Shown here: in pieces, positions 6,023 through 12,137 of the stretch
Layout of the letters: each line of letters opens with the position of its first letter
Position numbering within the stretch: position 1 is the first letter of the stretch
Assembly: GCA_900545755.1 (NCBI GenBank)
Contig: URAG01000067.1
Span: 1 to 12,350, forward strand
DNA from: an uncultured Cloacibacillus sp.
Lineage (GTDB): Bacteria; Synergistota; Synergistia; Synergistales; Synergistaceae
Reading direction: 5' to 3'
DNA: 12,350 bases
Made by a program: the position numbers and the translations under genes
The notes under the pieces: model-generated
Seen by the model: only the letters and a program-made list of their open reading frames with translations
Databases searched by the model: none
Told to the model about the DNA's origin: nothing

Positions 6023-7210
6023 ATGCGCTATTCGGACAGAATTTTGAAGACGCCATCGTCCTTCATCAGGGACATACTCAAGGTCACGGAAGACCCGTCG
6101 GTCATCTCGTTCGCGGGCGGCCTTCCCAACCCGATATCGTTCCCGCAGGAGGCCCTCAAGGAGTCGGCGTGCAGGATAATAGACGAGTTCCACGGCAAAG
6201 TCTTCCAGTACTCGACGACTAACGGCTATGCGCCGCTGCGCCAGTACATTGCAGACAAGTACAACCGCAACTACGGCCTCAGCTTGAAGCCTGAAAACGT
6301 CCTCATCACAACCGGCTCGCAGCAGGCGCTCGACCTCATGGCGAAAATCCTGCTCAACAAGGGCGACGGAGTAATCATAGAGGAACCCGGCTACCTCGGC
6401 GCGATACAGGCATTCATGATGTTCGAGCCGACCTTCTACCCCGTCACGCTCGAGCATGAAGGGCTTAAGCTCGACGAACTTGAAGCCGCGCTCAAGAAGG
6501 GCGTCAAGTTCGCCTACACCGTGCCGAACTTCCAGAATCCGACCGGCCTTACATACACGCAGGAACGCCGCGACGCGATATACGAGCTCTTCAACAAGTA
6601 CGACACCGTGCTCATCGAAGACGACCCGTACGGCGAGCTGCGCTTCAAGGGGAACAAGCTGCCCTACATAGGCGCGGGCAGGCTCGCGCACAGCGTCATC
6701 CACGGCTCATTCTCCAAGACCGTAACGCCAGGCATGCGCCTCGGTTTCATGATCACGCAGGACGACGAGCTAATGCAGCATCTCATCACGGCGAAGCAGT
6801 CCAGCGACCTGCACACTAACATCTTCTCGCAGTACATGATCTACGACTACCTTGCGCACAACGAGTACCAGCAGCACGTCGACAAGATAGTAGCGCTCTA
6901 CAAGGAGCAGTCTGACGCGATGCTCTCCGCGATAAAAGAATACTTCCCCGCCAACGTCAAATATACTGAGCCGGACGGCGGTATGTTCATCTGGGTTACG
7001 CTTCCCGAGGGAATGTCGGCGCTCAAGCTCTTCCACAAGGCGATGGAGAAGAAGGTCGCCTTCGTGCCCGGCGACCCGTTCTACGTCGGCAAGAGCGACG
7101 TCAACACCTTCCGCCTCAACTACACAAACTCGACCGATGAAGTGATCCGCGAAGGAATCAAGCGCCTCGGCGAAGTCATCAAAGAAGCGATGGCAAGCCG
7201 CGAGCGTTAA
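6023..7210 (+). CDS. LysN/KAT-II-type aminotransferase (2-aminoadipate or aromatic/branched substrates)
   Basis: A 395-residue fold-type I aminotransferase of the group that includes LysN, kynurenine/alpha-aminoadipate aminotransferase II and the C-terminal half of MocR regulators, but without a DNA-binding domain. The sequence shows SFAGGLPNP near the N-terminus, NPTG at 172-175, the cofactor Asp200 and Tyr203 in DDPY, catalytic Lys232 in GSFSKTVTPGMRLG, and a C-terminal FRLNYT arginine for the alpha-carboxylate. All expected catalytic residues are intact. The family usually transfers amino groups between 2-oxoglutarate and 2-aminoadipate, aromatic or branched amino acids. The exact substrate is not readable. 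An AGGAG site at 6008-6012 supports the start. It lies 70 bp after the atypical aminotransferase and shares its terminator, so the two are probably co-transcribed. Confidence 0.92.
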   Translation: MRYSDRILKTPSSFIRDILKVTEDPSVISFAGGLPNPISFPQEALKESACRIIDEFHGKVFQYSTTNGYAPLRQYIADKYNRNYGLSLKPENVLITTGSQQALDLMAKILLNKGDGVIIEEPGYLGAIQAFMMFEPTFYPVTLEHEGLKLDELEAALKKGVKFAYTVPNFQNPTGLTYTQERRDAIYELFNKYDTVLIEDDPYGELRFKGNKLPYIGAGRLAHSVIHGSFSKTVTPGMRLGFMITQDDELMQHLITAKQSSDLHTNIFSQYMIYDYLAHNEYQQHVDKIVALYKEQSDAMLSAIKEYFPANVKYTEPDGGMFIWVTLPEGMSALKLFHKAMEKKVAFVPGDPFYVGKSDVNTFRLNYTNSTDEVIREGIKRLGEVIKEAMASRER

Positions 7211-7237
7211 CAAACGGCGGGAAATTCAAAAACGCAC

Positions 7238-7266
7238 GCCCCGCGCCGCAAAGCGCGGGGCTTTTT
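7238..7266 (+). terminator. intrinsic terminator after the aminotransferase pair
   Basis: A 9-bp stem (7238-7246 with 7253-7261, 6-base loop) is followed by TTTTT at 7262-7266, about 30 bases after the aminotransferase stop. Its 3' half and tail share a 16-base identical stretch with the terminator of the dehydratase operon. Confidence 0.92.
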
Positions 7267-7421
7267 CGTACCCCCGGCGGCGGAAGCGCAATGCGAGGCT
7301 ATGGCGTTTGACAGAGGCTCAAGCATACGCAAGTTTTCTGTACGCGCTGTGAATACGGCTGACATTTAAGGAACGAGCAAAACCGCCGCTGCGCCAGCAA
7401 AGTTTCGCACGCGTCAAAATT

Positions 7422-7450
7422 TTGTCCGCCGCCGCAATTTCGTGTACAAT
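7422..7450 (+). promoter_or_regulatory. promoter of the YheO/DauR-like regulator gene
   Basis: TTGTCC (7422-7427, four of six) and TACAAT (7445-7450, five of six) with a 17-base spacer lie just upstream of the regulator's ribosome site, giving a very short leader. The rest of the gap 7267-7421 shows nothing else I can support. Confidence 0.65.
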
Positions 7451-7473
7451 AGGAAGCGCCGGAGGTGCAAAAC

Positions 7474-8172
7474 ATGACAGCAGCCCCTAATATGAACCCC
7501 AAGCTGAAGATACTGATTCCCGTCGTCCGCGGCCTCGCTAGGATACTCGGCAAGGATTACGAGGTAAACCTCCACGACGTCTCGATTCCCGAGCGTTCGC
7601 TCGTGCTCTGCGAGAACGGCTACGTCACAGGGCGCAGCGAAGGCGGCCCGATGACGGACTTCGGCCTGCTCATGCTCCAATCCGAGGAATACCAGAGCCG
7701 CGAAGGCGTTTTCAACTACCTCGCGAAGAACAACCGCGGCGAACTTATAAAATGCAGCTGCATCTTCATCCGCGACGAGAACGACAAAATCATCGGCTTC
7801 CTCTGCATCAATTACGACCTCAAAAAAGCCATAGCGGCGCAGGAAATTATCGAGAACCTGCTGCGCGTCGAGATGGGCGGAACTGGAGCCGAGCCGGCCG
7901 AAGAGCCCGGCGTACGCTTCCCTGAGCCAGTGCGCGAGTCCTTCGCGCAGGACATCGACGAGGTCGTCGGAGACTCGCTCGCACAGGTCAAGCGCCGCAT
8001 CGGCAAGCCCTTCAAATATCTCACTAAGCCCGAGAAAAAAGAGGTCGTCCGCGAGCTGCACGATAAAGGCTTTTTTCTGCTCAAGGGTTCGGTCGACATA
8101 CTCGCCGCCGAGATGGGCAATACTAAATTTACAATCTATTCCTACATAAGAGAGACACAAAAAAAGGGCTAG
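7474..8172 (+). CDS. YheO/DauR-like transcriptional regulator (PAS-like YheO domain + HTH)
   Basis: 232 residues with the two-part build of the YheO/DauR family. An N-terminal PAS-like sensor domain (about residues 5-110) includes the typical blocks NLHDVSIPERSLV, GPMTDFGLLML and IGFLCINYDLK. A C-terminal helix-turn-helix (about 175-230) ends GSVDILAAEMGNTKFTIYSYIRE. DauR itself represses the D-arginine catabolic genes of Pseudomonas, and relatives often sit beside amino-acid dehydrogenases. I prefer ATG 7474 because GGAGG (7461-7465) stands eight bases before it; the in-frame GTG at 7465 is itself part of that ribosome site. It is co-directional with the five-gene oxidoreductase operon starting 267 bp downstream, with no terminator visible between, so that operon is its likely target (inference). 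Confidence 0.88.
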   Translation: MTAAPNMNPKLKILIPVVRGLARILGKDYEVNLHDVSIPERSLVLCENGYVTGRSEGGPMTDFGLLMLQSEEYQSREGVFNYLAKNNRGELIKCSCIFIRDENDKIIGFLCINYDLKKAIAAQEIIENLLRVEMGGTGAEPAEEPGVRFPEPVRESFAQDIDEVVGDSLAQVKRRIGKPFKYLTKPEKKEVVRELHDKGFFLLKGSVDILAAEMGNTKFTIYSYIRETQKKG

Positions 8173-8176
8173 TCCC

Positions 8177-8232
8177 AGCTTTGCCTTTTAAATCTCAGTT
8201 TTGCAGCACAAACGCCGCCGTGCAGCAAAGCT
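8177..8232 (+). repeat. overlapping inverted repeats after the regulator gene
   Basis: Two mutually exclusive pairings are possible: AGCTTTGC (8177-8184) with GCAAAGCT (8225-8232), and TTTGCAGCAC (about 8200-8209) with GTGCAGCAAA (8220-8229, one mismatch). No T-run follows. The shared right arm could allow alternative RNA folds, but the evidence is only base pairing. Confidence 0.3.
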
Positions 8233-8272
8233 TGTGAAGTCGTGCCCTATGTATAAATTATCGCCCGGACAC

Positions 8273-8301
8273 TTGACAAAGTTTCATAAATAGCTCAAAA
8301 T
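8273..8301 (+). promoter_or_regulatory. candidate promoter of the five-gene oxidoreductase operon
   Basis: A consensus TTGACA (8273-8278) is followed by 17 bases and CAAAAT (8296-8301, four of six) in an A/T-rich island that contrasts with the GC-rich genes. The leader to the first ATG would be about 130 bases. The -10 is poor, which would suit an activated or regulated promoter. Confidence 0.5.
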
Positions 8302-8324
8302 ATTCTATGTGGATAACAAAAATT

Positions 8325-8339
8325 TGATAAATTTAATCA
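8325..8339. promoter_or_regulatory. near-palindrome, candidate operator
   Basis: TGATAAATTTAATCA is a 15-bp near-perfect palindrome (one mismatched pair) located roughly +17 to +31 relative to the start predicted from the TTGACA promoter. That is a natural site for a repressor such as the adjacent YheO/DauR-like protein. A/T-rich sequence makes chance palindromes common. Confidence 0.4.
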
Positions 8340-8439
8340 TTTTTTTGATATGCGCGCTCACCGCAAATTCGCAGCAATTCGTCAATATCCAACCGCCCGG
8401 CCTACGCGCCGTGCGTATCCGTAAGGAGGGAGCAGGGGT

Positions 8440-8757
8440 ATGGAGCTAATCGAGAGACACCCGATACTGGAATTCAGTCACGGGCGCGAGGTGACGTTCA
8501 CCTTCGACGGTAAGGAGCTGAAGGGCTTCGAGGGAGAGCCCATAGCAATGGCGCTTCATGCTAACGGCGTACAGGTTTACAGAGTCACGCCGGAGATGAA
8601 GAGGACGAGGGGATTTTTCTGCGCCATAGGCAAGTGCAGCTCGTGCTTCATGGTCGTCGACGGAGTTCCCAACGTCCGCACCTGCGTCACGCCTCTCGCC
8701 GAAGGAATGAAGGTCGAGACGCAGAAGGACAAGGGCCGCGTGCCTATGGAAGTTTAG
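8440..8757 (+). CDS. HcnA-like small [2Fe-2S] protein (Fer2_4 family), dehydrogenase subunit
   Basis: A 105-residue protein with the Fer2_4 pattern found in HcnA, the gamma subunits of heteromeric amino-acid dehydrogenases and the N-terminus of sarcosine oxidase alpha: a beta-rich ubiquitin-like start (VTFTFDGKELKGFEGEPIAMAL) and four ligands, Cys61-x4-Cys66-x2-Cys69-x12-Cys82. It should carry one [2Fe-2S] cluster and pass electrons from the flavin subunits. AAGGAGG (8423-8429) precedes the ATG by ten bases. It is the first gene of the operon. The next gene starts 15 bp downstream and has GGAGGAGG between. The size is as expected for a stand-alone subunit. Confidence 0.9.
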   Translation: MELIERHPILEFSHGREVTFTFDGKELKGFEGEPIAMALHANGVQVYRVTPEMKRTRGFFCAIGKCSSCFMVVDGVPNVRTCVTPLAEGMKVETQKDKGRVPMEV

Positions 8758-8772
8758 GAGGAGGAAGAGATT

Positions 8773-9873
8773 ATGAAGAAAGTATATGAGACCGACCTCC
8801 TTGTGGTAGGCGGAGGAGCCGCAGGGCTCTGCGCCGCAGCGGAAGCCGCGGGAGCGGGAGCGAAAGTCACCGTCATAGAAAGCGACCTCCACCCAGGCGG
8901 GCAGCTCGTCAAGCAGACGCACAAATTTTTCGGTTCGCGCGACGAATACGCGGGTACGAGAGGCTACAAGATAGCCGGAATCCTCCTCGACGAGATAGCG
9001 TCGCTCGGAGACAAGGTAGACATACGCTGCAATTCGACTGTCACCGGCTTCTATCCCGAAGACGGCGTCTATACGGTAATGGAAGGCGAAGAAAATTATT
9101 ACAGGGTCAAGGCGAAGAAAGCCGTCGTAGCGACCGGCGCGCAGGAGCGCATGATCCCATTCCCTAACAACGACCTCCCAGGCGTTTACGGCGCTGGAGC
9201 AGTCCAAACCCTCATGAATGTTTACGGCGTAGTTCCCGGCAAGCGCGTCCTCATGGTCGGAGCGGGCAACATCGGGCTCATCGTCAGCTACCAGCTCGCG
9301 CAGGCCGGAGTCGAAGTTGCCGCCGTGGTAGAGGCTATGCCTAAGGTCGGCGGCTACTGGGTACACGCCGCGAAGATACGCAGGCTCGGCATCCCCATCC
9401 TTCTTCAGCATACGGTCACCGAAGCGTTAGGCGACAGAGTGCTGGAGGGCGCAATGATACAGCAGCTCGACGACAAGTTCCAGCTTGTAGGCGAGCCGCA
9501 GAAGGTAGACTGTGACATAATCTGCATGGCTGTCGGCCTTACGCCGACGACCGAGCTCTTCTGGCAGGCCGGATGCAAAATGCGCTTCGTGCCGCAGCTC
9601 TGCGGCTACGTCCCGTTCAGAGACAAGAATATGCGCACCAGCAATCCCGACATCTGGGTCGCGGGCGACGCCTCCGGAATAGAAGAAGCCTCCGCCGCCA
9701 TGGTGGAAGGACGCATTGCGGGCCACGGAGCCGCGAAGGCGCTCGGCCTTAAAGTAGACGACAACAAATTCTCCGAATACTGGACGAGGCTCGACCACCT
9801 CCGCGCGGGCGAAGTAGGCGAAAAGATACTCGCCGGCATCGGCCAGGTAATGGTAAACGGATGGGAGGCGTAG
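8773..9873 (+). CDS. HcnB-like FAD/NAD(P) oxidoreductase subunit (alpha subunit, lacking fused BFD domain)
   Basis: A 366-residue flavoprotein of the pyridine-nucleotide-disulfide-oxidoreductase fold, without redox-active cysteines. The FAD dinucleotide motif is GGGAAG (13-18) with acidic Glu36 ending the second strand, followed by HPGGQ (40-44). The second Rossmann motif GAGNIG (163-168) is the NAD(P) or second nucleotide site. The C-terminal FAD motif is VAGDASG (296-302). HcnB and OoxA proteins usually continue into a C-terminal BFD-type [2Fe-2S] domain. Here the protein ends after the flavin domain, and that domain is a separate gene two positions downstream. This is the arrangement of the PdhA subunit in Thermococcales L-proline dehydrogenase. 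It probably links the substrate-oxidising subunit to a soluble or membrane acceptor. Confidence 0.88.
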   Translation: MKKVYETDLLVVGGGAAGLCAAAEAAGAGAKVTVIESDLHPGGQLVKQTHKFFGSRDEYAGTRGYKIAGILLDEIASLGDKVDIRCNSTVTGFYPEDGVYTVMEGEENYYRVKAKKAVVATGAQERMIPFPNNDLPGVYGAGAVQTLMNVYGVVPGKRVLMVGAGNIGLIVSYQLAQAGVEVAAVVEAMPKVGGYWVHAAKIRRLGIPILLQHTVTEALGDRVLEGAMIQQLDDKFQLVGEPQKVDCDIICMAVGLTPTTELFWQAGCKMRFVPQLCGYVPFRDKNMRTSNPDIWVAGDASGIEEASAAMVEGRIAGHGAAKALGLKVDDNKFSEYWTRLDHLRAGEVGEKILAGIGQVMVNGWEA

Positions 9874-9876
9874 ACG

Positions 9877-10389
9877 ATGGGCTGCTGCGATAAGGAAAAA
9901 CTTTTCAACAGCGGAATACTCGTAGAACACTGCGAAGGGGCCGTACTTCCCCCGAAGGAGCAGTGGGAAAAGAAAAAAGGCGGCTACGTCGTAATCGAAT
10001 GCCCGAAGCGCATACCGTGCAACCCGTGCTACACGAGCTGCCCGACGGGCGCAGTGCTTCCCTTTGAGGACATCAACGACACGCCGAAGATAGATTACGC
10101 GAAATGCACCGGCTGCGGCATATGCGTGTCAAGATGCCCGGGCCTCGCATGCTTCGTCATCGACATGACATACGCTGACGACAAAGCCGTTATAAAACTT
10201 CCGTATGAGCTTCTGCCTCTTCCTGAAAAAGGACAGACGGTAAAGTGCCTCGGGCGCGACGGCTCGGTGATCGCGGACGGCGAAGTGCTCGCCGTGGCGG
10301 AGCCGTCTAAGGATAAGACATACGTCGTAAGCGTCGTAATCCCGAAGGAGAAGTACGACGACATACGCGCTATAAAGGTGGTGTGCTGA
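9877..10389 (+). CDS. two-cluster [4Fe-4S] ferredoxin subunit (PdhF-like)
   Basis: 170 residues. Two cysteine sets suit two [4Fe-4S] clusters: Cys42, Cys48, Cys51, Cys55 (first set with a longer initial gap) and the canonical Cys77-x2-Cys80-x2-Cys83-x3-Cys87-Pro. Cys3, Cys4 and Cys19 near the N-terminus are extra. The region after about residue 105 is beta-rich (GQTVKCLGRDGSVIADGEVL, then YVVSVVIPKE) and resembles an accessory domain rather than a third cluster. The ATG follows the preceding stop by three bases, with GGGAGG (9863-9868) inside the end of the previous gene. Position and type match the ferredoxin gene inserted in proline dehydrogenase-like operons, where it would relay electrons between flavin subunits. 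Confidence 0.88.
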   Translation: MGCCDKEKLFNSGILVEHCEGAVLPPKEQWEKKKGGYVVIECPKRIPCNPCYTSCPTGAVLPFEDINDTPKIDYAKCTGCGICVSRCPGLACFVIDMTYADDKAVIKLPYELLPLPEKGQTVKCLGRDGSVIADGEVLAVAEPSKDKTYVVSVVIPKEKYDDIRAIKVVC

Positions 10390-10390
10390 A

Positions 10391-10660
10391 ATGGCGAAGG
10401 CAAACGTAATATGCCGCTGCGAAGAAATTGAAATAGATGAAATACGCAAGTGGATCGCCGCGGGCTACACGGAATTCGACGAATTAAAGAGGATGCTCCG
10501 CGTCGGAATGGGTCCCTGCCAGGGGCGCGGCTGCCGCGACATCATACTCCGCGAGCTCGCTAAGGCGACGGGGCGCAACGTCGCCGACATAGCGCCAGGC
10601 ACCATCAGGCCGCCCGTGAAGCCGATAAAGATCAGCCTCCTTGCCGAGGACTGCGATTAG
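10391..10660 (+). CDS. stand-alone BFD-like [2Fe-2S] protein (PdhX-like; HcnB C-terminal domain)
   Basis: 89 residues with the bacterioferritin-associated-ferredoxin-like ligand set Cys8-x-Cys10 and Cys43-x4-Cys48 (contexts ICRCEE and GPCQGRGC). A C-terminal RPPVKPI tail also ends the fused BFD domain of HcnB and opine oxidase alpha subunits. It therefore appears to be the missing domain of the flavoprotein encoded at 8773-9873, separated into its own gene. The start codon follows the ferredoxin stop by one base. The upstream ribosome site is weak (AAAGGTGG), so translational coupling is likely. In heteromeric amino-acid dehydrogenases this subunit bridges the two flavin subunits. Confidence 0.88.
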   Translation: MAKANVICRCEEIEIDEIRKWIAAGYTEFDELKRMLRVGMGPCQGRGCRDIILRELAKATGRNVADIAPGTIRPPVKPIKISLLAEDCD

Positions 10661-10672
10661 GAGGTGCGAAGT

Positions 10673-11821
10673 ATGGATTTCCCGAAAACAGCCGATATAG
10701 TCGTAATAGGAGGAGGCGTCGTCGGAGCGGCTACTGCCTATTACCTCGCCAAATCGGGCCGCAAGAACGTCGTGCTCGTTGAAAAGAACACCGTCTGCTC
10801 CGGCTCGACCGGGCGCTGCGGCGCAGGCATCCGCGCGCAGTGGGGACTTGAGCTCAACTGCCGCATGGCGCTCGCATGCCTCGACACTTTCGAGCAGCTC
10901 GATGAAGAACTAGGCCTCCCGACGGGGCTCAACCAGGGCGGCTACCTGCTCATCGCCTATAAGGAGAAAGAGTGGGAGCAGTTCAAGAAGAACGTCGAGC
11001 TCCAGCACAGCCTCGGAATCAAGACCGAGATATTCACCGACGTGAAGCGCGCGCAGGAAATCTGCCCCGGCGTCGCAGTCGACGACGCGCTCGGCTTCAC
11101 CTACTACCACCGCGACGGACACGCCGACCCGTTCCTCACGACATTCGCTTTCCAGGAGGCGGCGAAGCGCCTAGGCGTTAAATTCTGCAAGTTCACCGAA
11201 GTCACCGGCCTTCGCGTCGAGAACGGCGAGATAAAGGCCGTCGAGACGAACAAAGGGACCATAGAGTGCGGCGAAGTCGTCAACTGCGCCGGCTCGTGGG
11301 CGCAGGACGTCGCCGCAATGGCAGGCATCAAGCTTCCGAACTGGGCGGAGCGCCACGAAATACTCATTACAGAACCGGTCGATCCGGGCGTCTGCCCGCC
11401 GATGCTTATGAGCTTCAGCGGCAACTACTACATCCAGCAGCGCCCGCACGGTTCGATAATCGCCGGCGAAAGCCCGTCGCACGAGCCGCTCGTCGGCTAC
11501 ACCTCGACGGTACACTCCATCGCCAGCATCGCGCGCACGGTGCTGAAACTTCTTCCGCGCGCCAAGAACATCCGCGTCGTCCGCCAGTGGGCCGGCCACT
11601 ATGACATGACGCCAGATGCCGCGCCGATTCTCGGCGAGACCGACGTCAAGCACTTCTGGCACGCCACCGGTTTCTCGGGGCACGGCTTCATGCTCGGCCC
11701 CGTCGCTGGACAGATCATGACGGCGCTCCTCAACGGAGACAAGCCGCCGATCGACCCGACGATTATGGACTACCGCCGTTTCGAACGCGGCGAAAGAATC
11801 GTCGAGCCGAACGTCGTTTAA
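10673..11821 (+). CDS. HcnC/SoxB/DadA-like FAD amino-acid dehydrogenase, catalytic (beta) subunit
   Basis: A 382-residue D-amino-acid-oxidase-fold flavoprotein. It shows the N-terminal dinucleotide motif VVIGGGVVGAATAYYLA, an acidic end to the second strand (VLVEK), the SGSTGRCGAGIRAQWG segment typical of L-proline dehydrogenase beta and sarcosine oxidase beta, and the C-terminal FAD motif HATGFSGHGFMLGPVAG. It would abstract hydride from an N-substituted or imino amino acid (proline, hydroxyproline, sarcosine, opine or a D-amino acid) and pass electrons to the iron-sulfur subunits. The exact substrate is not readable. I chose ATG 10673 because AGGAGG (10659-10664) lies eight bases upstream; the in-frame GTG at 10664 is part of that site. 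It is the last gene of the operon, before a strong terminator. Confidence 0.9.
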   Translation: MDFPKTADIVVIGGGVVGAATAYYLAKSGRKNVVLVEKNTVCSGSTGRCGAGIRAQWGLELNCRMALACLDTFEQLDEELGLPTGLNQGGYLLIAYKEKEWEQFKKNVELQHSLGIKTEIFTDVKRAQEICPGVAVDDALGFTYYHRDGHADPFLTTFAFQEAAKRLGVKFCKFTEVTGLRVENGEIKAVETNKGTIECGEVVNCAGSWAQDVAAMAGIKLPNWAERHEILITEPVDPGVCPPMLMSFSGNYYIQQRPHGSIIAGESPSHEPLVGYTSTVHSIASIARTVLKLLPRAKNIRVVRQWAGHYDMTPDAAPILGETDVKHFWHATGFSGHGFMLGPVAGQIMTALLNGDKPPIDPTIMDYRRFERGERIVEPNVV

Positions 11822-11841
11822 TTTCGAAAACAGCCGTAACG

Positions 11842-11881
11842 AAGCGGAGCGGGGAAAAGTTTTCCCCGCTCTGCTTGTTTT
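11842..11881 (+). terminator. intrinsic terminator of the five-gene oxidoreductase operon
   Basis: A long stem (11842-11858 with 11860-11876, one mismatch; realistically the innermost A/T pairs open as the loop) is followed by TTGTTTT (11875-11881). It begins about 20 bases after the last stop codon. On the minus strand it is followed by few T residues, so it mainly serves the plus strand. Confidence 0.88.
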
Positions 11882-11895
11882 ATGCACGCACGTTT

Positions 11896-12120
11896 TTATT
11901 CTATACCAATTCTCCGCATGGCCTCCGCGCCGAGCTCATGGAAAGGGACGAAGGGCGCGGGGTTCGTATCGTGTTCCCCGATAATTTTTTCCAGACGGGC
12001 GACGTTGTACCAACGTCCGAATTTGCAGCCGCATCTTGTAAATTTTCCGGCGGCGCGCAGCATAGGGCTGCGTACTTTCAGCGCTTTCGCCGCGGCTGCC
12101 GCATAGCGCGAGCAGCCCGC
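11896..12120 (-). pseudogene. remnant of a phosphinothricin-acetyltransferase-like GNAT gene (C-terminal end)
   Basis: Below the tautomerase stop, one minus-strand frame reads through a recognisable C-terminus of the Pat/YncA GNAT group: FTRCGCKFGRWYNVARLEK (the KFGRWYNV codons lie at 12001-12024), then IIGEH, a PAPFVPFHEL tail, and TAA at 11896-11898. In intact relatives this segment follows a LHEKxGF motif and the acetyl-CoA loop. Here the upstream residues are alanine-rich and do not match. No usable start codon is present before the conserved part: the frame simply stays open back into the tautomerase gene. I read it as the surviving end of a decayed or truncated acetyltransferase gene. 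A frameshifted or sequencing-damaged gene is the alternative. Confidence 0.55.
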
Positions 12121-12137
12121 CTCCGTGTGACGCAGCC

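Noticed and set aside
7308..7313. Perfect TTGACA downstream of the aminotransferase terminator
   Set aside because: No acceptable -10 lies 15-19 bases downstream; the nearest T/A-rich hexamers are at wrong spacing, and a better promoter for the regulator lies at 7422-7450.
7465..7473. GTG start for the YheO/DauR-like gene
   Set aside because: This GTG overlaps its only possible ribosome site; GGAGG is correctly placed for the ATG at 7474.
10664..10672. GTG start for the catalytic flavoprotein
   Set aside because: It lies within the AGGAGGTG ribosome site of the ATG at 10673, which has ideal spacing.
8440..11821. Hydrogen cyanide synthase (HcnABC)
   Set aside because: The subunits are HcnA/B/C-like in fold, but the extra ferredoxin, the split BFD gene and the anaerobic amino-acid context fit a proline/hydroxyproline-type dehydrogenase better; HcnABC similarity alone does not indicate cyanide formation.
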